Shown here: piece by piece, positions 5,678-8,379 of the stretch
Layout: each line of letters starts with the position of its first letter
Numbering within the stretch: position 1 is the first letter of the stretch
Assembly: GCA_018715285.1 (NCBI GenBank)
Contig: DVLW01000169.1
Coordinates: 1-8,379, forward strand
Reading direction: 5' to 3'
DNA length: 8,379 nt
Source of the DNA: Candidatus Faecivivens stercoripullorum
GTDB lineage: Bacteria > Bacillota > Clostridia > Oscillospirales > Ruminococcaceae
Program-made: the position numbers and the translations under genes
The notes under the pieces: generated by a model
Database searches by the model: none
Told to the model about the DNA's origin: nothing
What the model saw: only the letters and a program-made list of their open reading frames with translations

Positions 5678-7672
5678 TCAGTCGATATGGTTTGCAACTT
5701 CAAAGGCATCCCAAATCGCATACATAATATTGGAAACGTTTTTCGCGTCGCCCAGCAGATAGATATCCGGAATCTCATACTGCAATTCTTCGTACAGACT
5801 CTTTTCCTCACGATATCCAACAGCCAGAATCACGCTGTCTGCCGCAATTGAATGGTTTTCGCCATCCTTTTCATAGCAAAGTTTGCCGTCATGATAACTC
5901 TTAACCCGAGCGCTGCAAACAACATCAATGCCCTTGAAAGGCACCAGTTCCAACAGCATTTCCTTATTGGCAGAGCAGATCGGGCCATTGACCGCAAGCA
6001 GCTTATCCATTGCTTCGACAACAGTGACTTTCTTACCCTTTTCTGCCAGATCCAGCGCCAGTTCCAGACCAACCAGACCACCGCCGACAATAACGGTGGT
6101 ATCACCAGGATCTTTTGTACCGGTGAGCGCATCTGCCGCAGTATAGACCTTTTCATCATCACCAAGGCTGAATACCTTTGGAGTAGAACCGGTTGCGACA
6201 ATAACGGTATCATAACCGCCCGACAGAACCATCTCTTTGGTCACTTCGGTGTTCATATGTACTTCCACACCCAGCAATTCCATCTGACGCGCATACCATT
6301 TAGCCAGTGCGATATCGTCTTCCTTAAAGGACGGTGCTCCGCCCGGAATCAGGTTTCCACCGAGCACACCGGTCTTTTCAAACAATACCGGTTTATGTCC
6401 GCGAATTGCCAGTACACGTGCAGCTTCACATCCGGCAACACCGCCGCCGATAACCATCACCTTCCGGCTGCGGAAGATTGGACGATAAGCGTTGGGGCCT
6501 TCTTTACATGCCTGCGGATTGACGGCACAGTTGAGCATCGAATAGTTCTGGATACGGCCCATACAGCCTTCCTGACAGGAGATGCAGGGACGGATTTCAT
6601 CAGTTTTTCCACAACGGAGCTTTTTGACATAATCAGGGTCAGCCAGCAGCGGACGTCCCAGCGAGATAATATCGCAATCGCCATTCTCCAGCGATGCAAG
6701 CGCCATATCCGGATTGTCCATTCTTCCGGCAAGAATAACCGGCACATCGACTGCATCCTTTACCAGCTTTGCGTAGGTGCGGTAAAGGCCCTTTTCCTGA
6801 TACATCGGAGGATGGCTCCACCACCATGCATCGTAGGAACCGACGTCAACGTCCAGCGCATCGTAACCATACTGAACCAGCAGTTTTGCCGCTTCGATAC
6901 CTTCAGGCAGATCGCGTCCCATTTCGGTGAATGTTTCACCGGGCAGGGCGCCGACTCTCCAGTCCTTAATCATGCTCTTGGGGCTGAAACGCAGCGTGAC
7001 AACAAAGTCCTGACCGCATCTGGACTTAATTTCTTCGACGACTTCTTTGGCAAAACGCAGACGATTTTCCAGACTGCCGCCGTATTCGTCAGTGCGGTGG
7101 TTAAACATCGAAATTGCGAACTGGTCCAACAGGTACCCTTCATGAACAGCGTGAATCTGTACGCCGTCAAAACCGGCACGTTTGGCATTATAGGCACCCA
7201 GTCCGAACGCTTTGACGATCTTATGAATCTCTTCAACCGTCAGTTCACGGCAGATTTTATCCAGCCATCTGTGAGGAATCGGAGAAGGAGCGACCGGAGG
7301 ATACTCGCCCAAATTGGTAGGGATGGTAACCCGTCCAAAACCGGCAGACATCTGCAAAAATACCTTTGCACCATAAGCGTGAATCCGCTCGGTCATTTCA
7401 CGCGCAGTACGGGTAAAATGAACCGAATCGTATGTAGGAGAAGGACAGTTAGGCATGCCGTGTTCTTCTACTTCATTGTCCACAAAAGTTACGCCGGTAA
7501 TAATCAGTCCGGTGCCGCCTTTAGCGCGCTCGGTGTAGTAATCGATTCCACGCTGATTAAAGCCGCCGCTTGCATCTCCAAGCCCCAGAGGACCCATCGG
7601 AGCGAGAGCGAAACGGTTTTTCAGCTGAACATTGCCGATACTGACCGGCGTAAACAGCTTTTGGTACTTCAT
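5678..7672 (-). CDS. Fe-S flavin enoate/dienoyl-CoA reductase family protein
   Basis: This 664-residue enzyme has the full three-part layout of the 2,4-dienoyl-CoA reductase (FadH), 2-enoate reductase (FldZ) and BaiCD/BaiH family. An old-yellow-enzyme TIM barrel (about 1-355) binds FMN, with IHAVHEGYLLDQF (173-185) and the following NHRTDEYGGS. A 4Fe-4S site follows (Cys363-x2-Cys366-x3-Cys370-x11-Cys382). The C-terminal part has two dinucleotide folds, GGGVAG (409-414, FAD) and GGGLVG (530-535, NAD(P)H), with ATGSTP (493-498) and YLLGDA (638-643) between and after. Electrons would pass from NAD(P)H through FAD and the cluster to FMN and reduce a C=C bond. HAVHEGYL is closer to the BaiCD/enoate-reductase branch than to E. 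coli FadH, from memory of the family. The substrate cannot be read from sequence; bile-acid, cinnamate or other enoate substrates are all possible. All key residues are present. The ATG at 7672 has AAAGGA (7683-7688 on plus) 10 nt upstream and a near-consensus promoter. Confidence 0.93.
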   Translation of the reverse strand: MKYQKLFTPVSIGNVQLKNRFALAPMGPLGLGDASGGFNQRGIDYYTERAKGGTGLIITGVTFVDNEVEEHGMPNCPSPTYDSVHFTRTAREMTERIHAYGAKVFLQMSAGFGRVTIPTNLGEYPPVAPSPIPHRWLDKICRELTVEEIHKIVKAFGLGAYNAKRAGFDGVQIHAVHEGYLLDQFAISMFNHRTDEYGGSLENRLRFAKEVVEEIKSRCGQDFVVTLRFSPKSMIKDWRVGALPGETFTEMGRDLPEGIEAAKLLVQYGYDALDVDVGSYDAWWWSHPPMYQEKGLYRTYAKLVKDAVDVPVILAGRMDNPDMALASLENGDCDIISLGRPLLADPDYVKKLRCGKTDEIRPCISCQEGCMGRIQNYSMLNCAVNPQACKEGPNAYRPIFRSRKVMVIGGGVAGCEAARVLAIRGHKPVLFEKTGVLGGNLIPGGAPSFKEDDIALAKWYARQMELLGVEVHMNTEVTKEMVLSGGYDTVIVATGSTPKVFSLGDDEKVYTAADALTGTKDPGDTTVIVGGGLVGLELALDLAEKGKKVTVVEAMDKLLAVNGPICSANKEMLLELVPFKGIDVVCSARVKSYHDGKLCYEKDGENHSIAADSVILAVGYREEKSLYEELQYEIPDIYLLGDAKNVSNIMYAIWDAFEVANHID

Positions 7673-7721
7673 TTCAGATCAATCCTTTCCACACAGAATT
7701 TTGCACAATATTAACAGTTAT

Positions 7722-7750
7722 ATTATATCAATTTTCGTGTAGAGAGTCAA
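7722..7750 (-). promoter_or_regulatory. Sigma-A promoter of the oxidoreductase gene
   Basis: On the minus strand TTGACT (7750-7745), a 17-bp spacer and a perfect TATAAT (7727-7722) preceded by TGA, an extended -10. The start is expected near 7715, leaving a leader of about 43 nt with AAAGGA. The promoter lies between the terminator of the amidotransferase gene and the oxidoreductase gene, so the two genes are separate units. Confidence 0.88.
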
Positions 7751-7774
7751 TGCAGAAATAAGACTGATTATATC

Positions 7775-7798
7775 AAAAACCCGACTGTAATCAATCGG
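7775..7798 (-). terminator. Intrinsic terminator overlapping the amidotransferase stop
   Basis: On the minus strand CCGATTG (7798-7792) pairs with CAGTCGG (7787-7781) over 7 bp with one G-U pair around the loop ATTA, followed by G and five T (7779-7775). The TGA stop of the amidotransferase (7793-7791) lies partly in the stem, so the hairpin uses the last codons of the gene. Confidence 0.7.
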
Positions 7799-8379
7799 AA
7801 TATTTTTCCGATCTCATCGAAACTTCCCGGACAAAAGCAGCAAAATATTCGGCAAAATCCGGTGTGCGCTCATCCCATTGCGCACCAGTCAGACGTTCGG
7901 GATGGAACTGTGTTCCCCAGATCAGCTGATTCGGATCGGTAGATTCATAGCTTTCCACGATTCCCTCAATCGAACGTCCGGTTACCCGAAGATTTCTGCC
8001 AAGGTTCCGAACCGCCTGATGATGGGTAGAGTTAACCCGGAAAACTTCTCCGTACATACGATGTAAAACAGAGCCTTCCTCTGCATAAAACGGGTGGCGG
8101 ATTTCGGCATTTGAATGGATAAATCCCATCTGTGCCAGTAAATCCTGATAAAGTGTACCGCCCAGTACCACATTGAGCAGCTGGAAACCACGGCAGATAG
8201 CCATAATCGGCTTTTTAGCTGCCAGAAATGCGCGGCAGAGTTCCATTTCATAAGCGTCACGCGCCAGATCAATCACAACCGAATCATTGAGGACCTCTTC
8301 CCCATACCAGGTCGGATCAACATCCTGACCGCCTGAAAGCAGCAGCGCATCGCACATGGAAGCATATTCCTGTACACAG
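7791..8379 (-). CDS. Class I glutamine amidotransferase, PuuD-like (5' end cut off)
   Basis: This is the C-terminal 195 residues or so of a class I glutamine amidotransferase of the gamma-glutamyl-GABA hydrolase (PuuD) type, which cleaves a gamma-glutamyl amide such as gamma-glutamyl-GABA. The frame stays open to the window edge, so the Met at 8357 is internal and about 50 N-terminal residues are missing, judging from the usual 230-250 residue length. Visible features are LLLSGGQDVDP near the left end of the domain, the nucleophile Cys in AICRGFQ (codon 8195-8193), STHHQAV, and the catalytic His and Glu of QFHPE (codons 7904-7902 and 7898-7896). The triad is complete, so the enzyme is probably active. 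No spermidine or putrescine pathway genes are visible beside it, so the physiological substrate is uncertain; other peptidase C26 hydrolases look similar. The gene ends in its own terminator. Confidence 0.92.
   Translation of the reverse strand, partial: CVQEYASMCDALLLSGGQDVDPTWYGEEVLNDSVVIDLARDAYEMELCRAFLAAKKPIMAICRGFQLLNVVLGGTLYQDLLAQMGFIHSNAEIRHPFYAEEGSVLHRMYGEVFRVNSTHHQAVRNLGRNLRVTGRSIEGIVESYESTDPNQLIWGTQFHPERLTGAQWDERTPDFAEYFAAFVREVSMRSEKYSD

Noticed and set aside
5852..7714. A 620-codon plus-strand open frame antisense to the oxidoreductase gene
   Set aside because: It is in codon register with the real gene, so it is open simply because that gene avoids TTA, CTA and TCA codons. The product has no family features, while the minus-strand protein has complete motifs, a ribosome binding site and a promoter.

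Overview
The window reads as chromosomal DNA of a low-to-mid-GC Gram-positive anaerobe, most likely a clostridium of the Oscillospiraceae/Ruminococcaceae kind. The reasons are AGGAGG-type ribosome binding sites, consensus sigma-A promoters, a DnaD-domain protein paired with a DnaC/DnaI-type helicase loader, and an Fe-S/flavin enoate reductase of a type common in gut clostridia. The taxonomic placement is inference from gene content; no rRNA or tRNA is present to anchor it. I see no CRISPR array, insertion sequence, phage gene or integrase. This looks like core chromosome with compact, well-delimited transcription units.

Layout. Bases 1-242 hold an intrinsic terminator of an unseen upstream gene and a second GC-rich hairpin in the leader of a flotillin gene (floT, + strand, 243-1697). 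A 14-bp perfect hairpin (1724-1757) separates floT from a convergent minus-strand operon. In transcription order that operon encodes a YdcF/DUF218 membrane protein (4497-3730), a two-repeat DnaD-domain protein (3746-2784) and a DnaC/DnaI-type AAA+ loader (2769-1771). The first two genes overlap by 17 bp, and the last two are separated by 14 nt that contain the loader's ribosome binding site. A divergent promoter region (about 4498-4643) drives this operon leftwards and a single unrecognised coiled-coil gene rightwards (4644-5600). A second 14-bp hairpin (5623-5656) sits between that gene and a convergent flavin oxidoreductase gene (7672-5678). That gene has its own nearly consensus promoter, just downstream of the terminator of a class I glutamine amidotransferase gene (7791 to beyond 8379), which is cut by the window edge.

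How the genes work together. The DnaD-domain protein and the loader form a plausible replication-initiation or restart pair that delivers the replicative helicase to DNA. The YdcF gene is co-transcribed with them but has no evident replication role. The other genes appear to be independent single-gene units: flotillin (membrane organisation), the coiled-coil protein (unknown), the enoate reductase (anaerobic reduction of unsaturated acids or CoA esters, substrate unknown) and the amidotransferase (hydrolysis of a gamma-glutamyl compound). Three start sites were set from ribosome binding sites and are shorter than the longest open frames.

I did not find a convincing new multi-gene system. The best leads are the unrecognised coiled-coil protein and a perfect inverted repeat that brackets the -10 element of its promoter.
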